From Caulobacteraceae bacterium (GTDB lineage Bacteria; Pseudomonadota; Alphaproteobacteria; Caulobacterales; Caulobacteraceae), in contig JAQGIW010000230.1 in the NCBI GenBank assembly GCA_028290905.1, positions 1 through 42,823 on the forward strand: a DNA stretch of 42,823 nt. Direction: 5' to 3'. Shown here in pieces: positions 32,862 to 39,684 of this stretch (its first letter is position 1; each line of letters opens with the position of its first letter). The translations under genes and the position numbers were made by a program. A model generated the notes under the pieces. It ran no database searches. It worked only from the letters and a program-made list of their open reading frames with translations, and was not told where the DNA came from.

Positions 32862-33677
32862 GTGTTGATCGTCGACGCGCAGATTCATCTTTGGGATGGC
32901 GGCCAGGCGCCGCCACATCACCGGCAGAAGCCCTATTCGGCGGAGGAGGCTGTAGCCGACATGGACGCGGCGGGCGTCGACGGCGCCATCAACCATCCGC
33001 CGGGCTGGGATCAGGATTCCAACCGCTATGCGATCGAGTCCGCCCGGCGCTATCCGGACCGTTTCGCGACGCTCGGTTGGATGAAGCTGAACCGCCCGGA
33101 TGCCCCCGACCTGGTGCGGCGCTGGCGCTCGCAGCCGGGCATGATCGGCTTTCGGTTCCTTTGCGTCGCCGAAGACGAACGGAGCTGGCCGACGGACGGG
33201 ACGATGGACTGGTTCCTGCCGCTTGCCGAGGAACTGGGTCTTCCGGTGGCGGTGGCCGGCCCGATCCTCGTGCCTCACATCGAGCGGTGGGCGGCGCAGT
33301 ATCCGAACCTCAAGCTTACCCTGGACCACTTCGGTCTCGTCGGTCTCACCCCGACAGGCGGACTGATCCAGGCCGACGATCTGCTGTCATGGAGTCGCTT
33401 CCCGAACCTGTCGGTCAAGCTGACCGGAGGGCCGGACTACGCGTCCGATGACTACCCCTTCAGGAGTATGCACGACACGATCCATCGCCTCTACGACGCC
33501 TACGGTCCCGAGCGGCTGTTCTGGGGAACCGATATCACTCGTCTGAAATGTACCTGGCGCCAAGCCATCACGATGTTCACCGAAGAGCTGCCCTGGCTCT
33601 CCGAGAGGGACAAGGTCCTGATCATGGGCGAGGCCTTCTCCCGCTGGTTCAACTGGGCGCCGAGCCCGGCAAAGTGA
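32862..33677 (+). CDS. Amidohydrolase family 2 (lactonase/decarboxylase-like)
   Basis: A 271-residue TIM-barrel hydrolase. VDAQIHLWDGG at the N-terminus has QxH where many relatives have HxH, as in lactonase-type members such as 2-pyrone-4,6-dicarboxylate hydrolase and sulfomuconolactone hydrolase relatives. KLTLDHFGLV has the next active-site histidine, and LFWGTDITRL the terminal aspartate. The start is GTG 32862: GGGAGGAG ends six bases upstream and translation then opens directly on the barrel's first strand. It is 19 bases after the alpha/beta hydrolase stop. The stop overlaps the next gene's GTG (GTGA). It probably hydrolyses a lactone or other ring intermediate of the island's pathway (inference). 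Confidence 0.88.
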   Translation: MLIVDAQIHLWDGGQAPPHHRQKPYSAEEAVADMDAAGVDGAINHPPGWDQDSNRYAIESARRYPDRFATLGWMKLNRPDAPDLVRRWRSQPGMIGFRFLCVAEDERSWPTDGTMDWFLPLAEELGLPVAVAGPILVPHIERWAAQYPNLKLTLDHFGLVGLTPTGGLIQADDLLSWSRFPNLSVKLTGGPDYASDDYPFRSMHDTIHRLYDAYGPERLFWGTDITRLKCTWRQAITMFTEELPWLSERDKVLIMGEAFSRWFNWAPSPAK

Positions 33678-34723
33678 CCAGATTGGCCAGGGCGGCTTTG
33701 TGGGTCCTCGCCGTGCTGGTCGCGGTCTTGTGCGTCCTCACGGCCATGCTTGTCTTTCCCGGCCGGCCTAAGAATGCTCGCAGCCTTCGGTTCGAGGGCT
33801 ACATAAGCCTTCCGAAGGTGAAAAACGCGGGCGTTCTCACCGTGCTCGACTACCTCACCGTGTCCGGCGACGACCTGTTCGTCACCAGCGTGAGCACCGG
33901 CGCCGTCTACAAGGTTCCCTTGCGCGTACAGGCGTTGCCCGGCCCGGCCGACGTGTCCGTATTTGAATCGGAGCCCGCGGCCCATGGCGTCGTCGTCGAT
34001 CCGACGAGCGATCTCGCTTTCGTTACGCGCAGCGCGGCGAACGCCGTCGATGTATTCGATCCAAGGACGATGCGCCTGGTCAAGCGGATCCCGGTTGCGG
34101 AGGATCCGGACGGTATCTTCTATGATCCGTTGATCAAGCTGGCGTACGTCGCCAGTTCCGACGCCATGCTGGCGACCCTCATAGATCCTGCAAGCCAGAA
34201 GTCGGTCGGAACCATCCCGCTGGGCGGAAAGCCCGAGTTCGCCGCGTTCGATCCTGAGACCGGGCTGCTCTATCAGAACCTGGAGGACGCCAACGCCGTC
34301 GTCGCAATAGACTTGGCCAAGCGGAGGGTCGTGCAGCGCTGGCCCCTCACCGGTTGCGAGATGCCGACCGGCATGGCCGTCGACGCCGCGGATCGCAGGC
34401 TATTCATCGCCTGCGGCAAGAGCTCGAAACTGGTGATATTCGATCTCGGTCTGCACCGCGCCGTCGCCAGTGTTCCGATCGGTTTTGGGGCGGATTCCGT
34501 CGCGTACGACCCGGAATGGCGCCGCATCTACGTAACCGGATTTACGGGAGTGCTGACGGTAATAGACCAGGCGGCCCCCGATGCTTTTAAGGTGATGGAC
34601 TCCATTTACCTGCACTTCAACGCTCACACGCTGGCGATCGACCCGGTGACGCACAGGCTGTACGTCGGCTACACCAGCCTCGGCATCCCGCCGCGGCTGG
34701 CCGTCTTCACGCCAAATCGCTGA
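33674..34723 (+). CDS. Membrane-anchored or secreted YVTN-type beta-propeller protein
   Basis: A 349-residue protein. Residues about 1-32 are one hydrophobic helix (LWVLAVLVAVLCVLTAMLVF), an uncleaved anchor or signal peptide. The rest is repeated beta-sheet blades of the YncE/YVTN kind: SDLAFVTRSAANAVDVFDP, KLAYVASSDAMLATLIDP, RRLFIACGKSSKLVIFDL and RRIYVTGFTGVLTVIDQ. Propellers of this group act as lactonases, sugar-acid binding proteins or scaffolds outside the cytoplasm. The GTG start overlaps the amidohydrolase stop (GTGA), so it belongs to the same operon. Its periplasmic location suggests a role in capture or first processing of the substrate after the TonB receptor (inference). I cannot assign catalytic residues. 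Confidence 0.8.
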   Translation: MTRLARAALWVLAVLVAVLCVLTAMLVFPGRPKNARSLRFEGYISLPKVKNAGVLTVLDYLTVSGDDLFVTSVSTGAVYKVPLRVQALPGPADVSVFESEPAAHGVVVDPTSDLAFVTRSAANAVDVFDPRTMRLVKRIPVAEDPDGIFYDPLIKLAYVASSDAMLATLIDPASQKSVGTIPLGGKPEFAAFDPETGLLYQNLEDANAVVAIDLAKRRVVQRWPLTGCEMPTGMAVDAADRRLFIACGKSSKLVIFDLGLHRAVASVPIGFGADSVAYDPEWRRIYVTGFTGVLTVIDQAAPDAFKVMDSIYLHFNAHTLAIDPVTHRLYVGYTSLGIPPRLAVFTPNR

Positions 34724-34760
34724 CGAGGCGGCGACCTCCGCGAAAGCCTGTCGAGCGGAT

Positions 34761-34777
34761 ATTACCCCGGGCGTAAT
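34761..34777. promoter_or_regulatory. ATTAC-N7-GTAAT palindrome
   Basis: ATTACCCCGGGCGTAAT, a 5+5 inverted repeat with a GC-rich centre, lies in the 109-base gap between the beta-propeller gene and the Tat-exported hydrolase, 55 bases upstream of the latter. It might be an operator; no second copy was found. Confidence 0.25.
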
Positions 34778-34832
34778 CGCCTTCACTCACCGAGCCGCGC
34801 AGATTGGTCACACCCAGCAAGGAGGGATGACC

Positions 34833-35747
34833 ATGCAAAGACGAGATGTCCTGGTTTCCGCCGTCGCGGCCGCCACCGTCGGAATCGCGGCCCGGGCTCG
34901 GGCCACGAGCGCGACTCCTGGCGCCCCGGCGCGCCGTTCACCCCCCGCCGTTCGCGCCCGCGACGGCGTCGGGCTGTTCGTCAGGGACTGGGGCGAGGGA
35001 CGGCCGATGCTGTTCGTCCACAGCTGGGCCCTCAACAGCGCCATGTGGGCCTATCAGGTGGCCGACCTGAGCGACCAGGGTCTGCGCTGCGTCGCCTATG
35101 ATCGCCGCGGCCACGGGCGCTCGGACGTCCCCGCCGGCGGCTATGACATGGACACCCTGGCCGACGACCTCGCCGAGGTCATCGAACAGCTGGGCTTGCA
35201 CGACGTGGTCCTGGTCGGCCACTCCATGGGGTGCGGCGAGATCCTGCGCTATGTGGCCCGGCACGGATCGGCACGGGTGGCGAGGATCGCGTTCGTGGCG
35301 CCGGCGACACCCTTCCCGCTTCGCACCGCCGACAACCCGCACGGCGCGCCACGGGCCTACTTCGACCAGCTGTGGGCGACCTGGGCCAAGGACTTTCCGC
35401 GCTGGGTGGAAGAGAACAAGGGGCCGTTCTTCACCCCCCAGACCTCGCCGCAGATGGTCGACTGGCTCGTGCGCATGCTGGAGGAGACGCCGGCGCCGAT
35501 CGCCATCGCCACCAGCCACGCCATGGTGAACACGGACCTGCGAGGCGACCTTGCGAGGATCGACCGGCCGGTGCTGATCCTGCAGGGGGACAAGGACGCC
35601 TCGGCGCCCCTGGAGCTGACGGGGAGGCCCACCGCCGCCGGCATCCGCGGCGCGGTGCTGAAGGTCTACCCCGGCGCCCCGCACGGCCTGTTCGTCACCC
35701 ACATGGACCAGGTGAACCGCGACCTGCTGGCGTTCACCCGGGCTTAG
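34833..35747 (+). CDS. Tat-exported alpha/beta hydrolase (non-heme chloroperoxidase-like)
   Basis: A 304-residue secreted hydrolase. The N-terminus MQRRDVLVSAVAAATVGIAA is a twin-arginine signal, with cleavage probably after ARA near residue 24. The catalytic domain has the oxyanion segment LFVHSWALNSAMW, then YDRRGHGRSDVP, the nucleophile elbow VLVGHSMGCGEILRYVARHG, the acid in QGDKDASAP and the base His in PHGLFVTH. This pattern is typical of cofactor-free haloperoxidase/esterase relatives. ATG 34833 is preferred because GGAGG ends eight bases upstream; ATG 34827 would be too close. It lies outside the apparent TetR regulon, since no TWGACC-type site precedes it, and may be a separate periplasmic esterase. 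The substrate is unknown. Confidence 0.9.
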   Translation: MQRRDVLVSAVAAATVGIAARARATSATPGAPARRSPPAVRARDGVGLFVRDWGEGRPMLFVHSWALNSAMWAYQVADLSDQGLRCVAYDRRGHGRSDVPAGGYDMDTLADDLAEVIEQLGLHDVVLVGHSMGCGEILRYVARHGSARVARIAFVAPATPFPLRTADNPHGAPRAYFDQLWATWAKDFPRWVEENKGPFFTPQTSPQMVDWLVRMLEETPAPIAIATSHAMVNTDLRGDLARIDRPVLILQGDKDASAPLELTGRPTAAGIRGAVLKVYPGAPHGLFVTHMDQVNRDLLAFTRA

Positions 35748-35763
35748 GACCGTCGTAGAGCTT

Positions 35764-35784
35764 GGAGCGCCGGCGCTCCGGGCT
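35764..35784. repeat. GGAGCGCCGGCGCTCC palindrome with GGGCT tail, copy 1
   Basis: A perfect 16-bp palindrome GGAGCGCCGGCGCTCC followed by GGGCT. The identical 21-base sequence recurs at 38094. It lies between the Tat hydrolase and the acylase gene. It is a small dispersed GC-rich palindrome and could form a hairpin at a gene end. Confidence 0.6.
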
Positions 35785-35850
35785 CTTTGCGTCCTCGCCG
35801 CGTTCCGTCGTATCCGGGAGCCAGTCTCGGGGCATCTCCAGGAAACGCGC

Positions 35851-37971
35851 ATGGGTTGGCTGAAGCGGATCGCCCTCGGCCTGGGCGTTGTCGCGGTCTT
35901 GATCGTCCTGGCGCTGGCCGGGCTGATCGTCTCCGATCGGCTGGCCCAGCGGCCCGCGCCCGACAACCGGACCCTCCTCGCGGAGGCGGCGCGCTACCAC
36001 GCCCGCATCCGGCGGGACGAGTTCGGCGTCCCCCACATCACCGGCGCCACCGACGCCGACGTCGCCTTCGGCCTGGCCTATGCGCACGCCGAGGACGACT
36101 TCGCCACCATCCGGGACGTCACCCTCGCCACACGCGGGACCCTGGCAGCCGAGCAGGGCCTGAAGGCGGCTCCGACCGACTACGTGGTGCGACTGCTGCG
36201 TGTGTGGCCGACCGTGAACGCCCGCTACGAGCGCGACCTGCCCGAGGACCTGAAGGAGGTGCTGAGGGCCTATGCGACGGGGATCAACGCCTATGCCGCG
36301 CGCCATTCGGACAAGGTCGTTCCTGGCCTGCTGCCGCTGACCGGGCGCGACATCGCCGCGGGCTTTGTCTTCAAGACACCGTTCTTCTACGGCCTCGACG
36401 GCGTCCTTGCCCGCCTGAACGCCCCCACCCACGGCAAGCCCATGCCGCCGGTCGGCTCCAACGGCGTCGCCGTCGCCCCCTCGCGCTCGGCCGATGGGGC
36501 GACCCGCCTGCTGGTCAATTCACACCAGCCGTATACCGGCCCGGTCGCCTGGTACGAGGCGGTGCTGCAGAGCGGCGAGGGCTGGCACGTGGCCGGCGGG
36601 TTCTTCCCCGGCTCGCCGTTCATGCTGCACGGCCACAACGAGCACCTGGGCTGGGCCAACACCGTCAACGATCCCGACCTGGTCGACGTCTATCGGCTGA
36701 CCCTGAACCCCGCCGACCCCGACCAGTACCGGCTGGACGGCCGCTGGCGGTCCTTCGAGAAAAGCGACGCGGCGATCCGCGTGAAGATCGCCGGGCCCCT
36801 ATACTGGACGATCCACAAGCCGGTGCTGTGGTCCGCCCACGGCCCGGTGCTGAAAACCGACCATGGGGTGTTCGCCATCCGCTTCGCCGGCATGGGCGAG
36901 ATGCGTCAGGCGCTGCAGTACTATCGGCTGAACAAGGCGCGGACACTGGCCCAGTGGCGCGCCGCCATGGCCCTCCAGGCCCTGCCCAGCATCAACTACA
37001 TCTACGCCGACGAGGCCGGGAACATCGGCTATGTCTACAACGGCCTCTTCCCGGACCGGATACCGGGCATCGACCGGCAGGGCGTCCTCCCCGGCGACCG
37101 CTCGGACTTGATCTGGACGCGCTACCTGCCCTTCGACCGCGTGCCGCAGATCTGGAATCCGAAGAGCGGCTATGTGTTCAACTCCAACAACACGCCGTTC
37201 CAGGCGACCGGACCGGCGGACGCCCTGAAGCCCGCCGACTTCCCGGCGACCATGGGCCTGCAGACCAACATGACCAACCGGGCCTTCCGGGCGCAGGAGA
37301 CCTTCGGCGCCGATCCGAGCATCACCGCCGAGGCCTTCCGGCGCTACAAGTTCGATGTCGCCTACAGCGGCCGCTCGGATGTCGCCAGGATCGTCGCCCT
37401 GGTCCTCGCCCTCGATCCAAGCGGCGATCGCGACGTCGCCGCAGCCCAGGCGCTGCTGCGCGGCTGGGACCGGCGGATGGAGGTGAACAGCCGCGCCGCC
37501 GCCCTGGCCATCTCGGTCGCCGAGCCGATCGCCACCGCCTGGGAGGACAAGCGCCCGGCGCCGGACGCGCGCGCGACCCTCGTGAAGGCGATCGGCGCCC
37601 TGAAGCGGCGCTTCGGGCGGATCGATCCGCGGTGGGGCCAGGTGAACCGCATCATCCGCGGCAAGATCGACCTGCCGATCGACGGCGGCCCGGACACCTA
37701 CCGCGCGGTCTATGGCGAACCGCAGCCCGACGGGCGATTGAAGGCGGCGGCCGGCGACACCTTCATCATGTTCGTGACCTGGGACAGGGCCGGCCGGCTC
37801 AGCTCCGAGAGCATCCACCAGTTCGGCTCGGCCACCTTGGATGCGACCTCCCGCCACTACGCCGACCAGACCCCCCTCTTCGTCGCCATGAAGACCAAGC
37901 CCGGGCGCTTCACCGAGGCCGAACTGGCCGGCCACGTGGAGGCGGACTACGCGCCGGGGCAGGCGCACTAG
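35851..37971 (+). CDS. Penicillin/acyl-homoserine-lactone acylase family (Ntn hydrolase)
   Basis: A 706-residue N-terminal-nucleophile amidase precursor. Residues about 8-28 are a hydrophobic signal/anchor (ALGLGVVAVLIVLALAGLIV), consistent with periplasmic location. The alpha-chain starts with IRRDEFGVPHITGATDADVAFGLAYAHAEDDF, the family's DxxGVPHI..G.xxAxAxxxGYxxAxDR region (D in place of the usual R). Self-cleavage would occur before Ser203 in PPVGSNGVAVAP; the free serine becomes the nucleophile of the beta-chain. HGHNEHLGWANTVND and VFNSNNTPFQATGP carry the oxyanion/Asn elements. AGGAAAC is five bases upstream of the ATG. Homologues include QuiP/PvdQ-type AHL acylases, so quorum quenching or amide turnover is possible. 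It stands 103 bases after the hydrolase gene and ends in a strong palindrome. Confidence 0.92.
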   Translation: MGWLKRIALGLGVVAVLIVLALAGLIVSDRLAQRPAPDNRTLLAEAARYHARIRRDEFGVPHITGATDADVAFGLAYAHAEDDFATIRDVTLATRGTLAAEQGLKAAPTDYVVRLLRVWPTVNARYERDLPEDLKEVLRAYATGINAYAARHSDKVVPGLLPLTGRDIAAGFVFKTPFFYGLDGVLARLNAPTHGKPMPPVGSNGVAVAPSRSADGATRLLVNSHQPYTGPVAWYEAVLQSGEGWHVAGGFFPGSPFMLHGHNEHLGWANTVNDPDLVDVYRLTLNPADPDQYRLDGRWRSFEKSDAAIRVKIAGPLYWTIHKPVLWSAHGPVLKTDHGVFAIRFAGMGEMRQALQYYRLNKARTLAQWRAAMALQALPSINYIYADEAGNIGYVYNGLFPDRIPGIDRQGVLPGDRSDLIWTRYLPFDRVPQIWNPKSGYVFNSNNTPFQATGPADALKPADFPATMGLQTNMTNRAFRAQETFGADPSITAEAFRRYKFDVAYSGRSDVARIVALVLALDPSGDRDVAAAQALLRGWDRRMEVNSRAAALAISVAEPIATAWEDKRPAPDARATLVKAIGALKRRFGRIDPRWGQVNRIIRGKIDLPIDGGPDTYRAVYGEPQPDGRLKAAAGDTFIMFVTWDRAGRLSSESIHQFGSATLDATSRHYADQTPLFVAMKTKPGRFTEAELAGHVEADYAPGQAH

Positions 37972-38020
37972 CGCAAACGCCATCCAGGTGGAATCACCTG
38001 GATGGCGATAATTTTGCGCT
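37970..38020. terminator. Long nested hairpin at the end of the acylase gene
   Basis: CGCCATCCAGGTG (37978-37990) and CACCTGGATGGCG (37995-38007) form a perfect 13-bp stem on a GAAT loop. An outer stem AGCGCAAA (37970-37977) with TTTGCGCT (38013-38020) encloses it, with a short ATAAT bulge on one side. It overlaps the acylase stop codon and should terminate or stabilise that transcript. It appears to be half of a larger dispersed palindromic element. Confidence 0.7.
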
Positions 38021-38032
38021 GGATCTTATAGT

Positions 38033-38085
38033 TAGCGCACTCGCTCATCGCCAAACCAGTACCCACTTTGGCGGCGGGTGCGCTA
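38033..38085. repeat. Second nested palindrome of the same intergenic element
   Basis: TAGCGCAC (38033-38040) pairs with GTGCGCTA (38078-38085), and inside it GCCAAA (38050-38055) pairs with TTTGGC (38067-38072). The loop reads CCAGTACCCAC. The CCAAACCAGTACCCACTTT core resembles a dispersed repeat found in intergenic regions of many alphaproteobacteria (from memory). Together with the preceding hairpin it makes a 116-base structured unit. Confidence 0.6.
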
Positions 38086-38093
38086 GCGGAGAC

Positions 38094-38114
38094 GGAGCGC
38101 CGGCGCTCCGGGCT
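38094..38114. repeat. GGAGCGCCGGCGCTCC palindrome with GGGCT tail, copy 2
   Basis: Same 21 bases as at 35764. It overlaps the stop codon of the leftward 114-residue secreted protein and lies just right of the nested palindrome element. Confidence 0.6.
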
Positions 38115-38448
38115 ACTTGACCAGTACGCAGCCGTAGCGGCGGCTGTAGATCGCTTCGGCTAGGAAGGGGCCGAGGGTCACGCTTACCTTCGCCCGCTGC
38201 GGCAGGGCGTGGCGGTCGACGGCGACCCTGGTGGCGTCGATCTGGGGCTTGAACTCGGCGCGGCAGGAGGTCTCCGACCGGCCGGTGAGAAAGAGGCACG
38301 AGCAGAACTGCTTGGCGACATAGGCCGCGCCGATCTTCACCACCGCGGGGCTCGGCGGACCAGGCGGCGGCGCATCGGCCGCGCGCGCCATCGGCGTGAG
38401 CGCCAGCAAGCCGCTCGCGAACAGGTTCCCGGACCATTTGCGCCACAT
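38113..38448 (-). CDS. Small secreted cysteine-containing protein, unknown function
   Basis: A 111-residue protein from ATG 38448 (a GTG at 38457 in frame adds three residues). A signal peptide runs to about ARA, near residue 24, then a proline-rich stretch ADAPPPGPPSPAV. The mature part holds AYVAKQFCSCLFLTGRSETS with further Cys in SCRAEF and YGCVLVK, so disulfides in the periplasm are likely. I recall similar small proteins beside beta-lactamase-fold hydrolases in Caulobacterales, but cannot name the family. It is divergent from the Tat-exported serine hydrolase, 47 bases away, and may be its partner or inhibitor (inference only). Confidence 0.7.
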   Translation of the reverse strand: MWRKWSGNLFASGLLALTPMARAADAPPPGPPSPAVVKIGAAYVAKQFCSCLFLTGRSETSCRAEFKPQIDATRVAVDRHALPQRAKVSVTLGPFLAEAIYSRRYGCVLVK

Positions 38449-38495
38449 CGGCCTCACCCCCTAGAACCCGCCTCGTACCATCGGGGGGTAATGCC

Positions 38496-39614
38496 ATGAA
38501 GCGCCGCGACTTCAACATCGGACTTGCCGCCGCCGGACTTGGGGCCACCCTGGCCGCGGCGCCGTTCGCGGCGCGGGCCGACGTGAGGTGGGAGACGCCC
38601 GGCGCCGGTCTCGACACCTCCGCGCTGGACGCGGCCTGGGCGCGCGCGGCCTCCGGCGCCATTGCCGCGCTCGGCCAGACGGACGCCTTCCTCATCCTCC
38701 GCGATGGCGCCCTGCTCTACGAGCGCTACGGCCCGGACGGCGGCCAGGACGTGCGCCACGTCTCCTGGTCGATGGCCAAGTCGATCACCCAGGCCCTGAT
38801 CGGCATCGCGGTGGGCGATAGCGTCGTCGACATCGACCGGCCGCTCAAGACCCCGCACAGGAGCGACCCCAACCTCACCCTGCGCCACCTCATCACCCTC
38901 ACCGACGGCCTCGCCTGGGACGAGGGCGACTATGACCCGGCCCGGTCCGACGCCGCCCGCATGCTCTACGGCGAGGGTCGGTTCGACGGCGCCGCCTATG
39001 TCGCCGCCAAGCCCCAGGAGATCCCGCCCGGAACCCGGTGGCGCTATTCCACCGGCGCGTTCCACCTGGCCGCGGCCGAGCTCCAGGCCAATCTCTTCCC
39101 CCGTGCGAAGACCCCCGAGCGGCGCCGCGCCGCCATGGCCGACTGGATGGGGCGGCGCCTGTTCGACCCCATCGGCATGACCTCCGCCGTCCCCGAGTTC
39201 GACGCCGCCGGGACCTTCGTCGGCGGCTCCCTGCTCTACGCAACCGCCCGCGACTTCGCCCGCTTCGGCGAGCTCTACCGCAACCAGGGCATCTGGGACC
39301 ACCGGCAGGTCCTGCCCGAAGGGTGGGTGGCCTTCGCACGCCGACGCACCCTGCAACGAGCCTATGGCGCGGGCTGGTGGGTGGAGGCCAGGGCCGGCAA
39401 CGACGAGCCCTCGCTGCTGCGCGGCGCCGGACCGATGGACGCCTTCTCCGCCCAGGGCCACAACGGCCAGGTGATCCTGGTCGTCCCCTCCAAGGGCGCG
39501 GTGCTGGTGCGCCTGGGCCTTATGGACGACGGGGCGAAGGCCTGGGAGGCCCTTGGGCGGTGGCTGGTTCCGGTGGTCAATGCGTTGCCGGATCGGACCG
39601 CGCCGGGAGCGTGA
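38496..39614 (+). CDS. Tat-exported serine hydrolase (class C beta-lactamase/6-aminohexanoate-dimer hydrolase fold)
   Basis: A 372-residue periplasmic hydrolase. The N-terminus MKRRDFNIGLAAAGLGATLA is a twin-arginine signal, cleaved near AARA (about residue 28). The penicillin-binding-fold nucleophile motif SxxK is SMAKS (Ser92, Lys95). RYSTGAFHLA is the YxN-equivalent Tyr-Ser-Thr and GHNGQ is the third motif. Weak GGGGG precedes the ATG. Relatives include esterases, 6-aminohexanoate-dimer hydrolase and class C beta-lactamases; the sequence does not distinguish them. It is divergent from a small secreted protein and 70 bases upstream of the cNMP/TrxR fusion. Tat export suggests that it folds before export. 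Confidence 0.9.
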   Translation: MKRRDFNIGLAAAGLGATLAAAPFAARADVRWETPGAGLDTSALDAAWARAASGAIAALGQTDAFLILRDGALLYERYGPDGGQDVRHVSWSMAKSITQALIGIAVGDSVVDIDRPLKTPHRSDPNLTLRHLITLTDGLAWDEGDYDPARSDAARMLYGEGRFDGAAYVAAKPQEIPPGTRWRYSTGAFHLAAAELQANLFPRAKTPERRRAAMADWMGRRLFDPIGMTSAVPEFDAAGTFVGGSLLYATARDFARFGELYRNQGIWDHRQVLPEGWVAFARRRTLQRAYGAGWWVEARAGNDEPSLLRGAGPMDAFSAQGHNGQVILVVPSKGAVLVRLGLMDDGAKAWEALGRWLVPVVNALPDRTAPGA

Positions 39615-39684
39615 GGGGCGGGGCGGGCCACCTCGCCTGACTGTCGATCTCGCGTGCGCCGCGCCGGCGAACTATGGTGTGCGA

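Noticed and set aside
33673-33690. GTGACC-AGATT-GGCCAG at the start of the beta-propeller gene as an operator
   Set aside because: Spacing fits but both half-sites deviate, and it overlaps a GTGA start/stop junction inside an operon where no promoter is expected.
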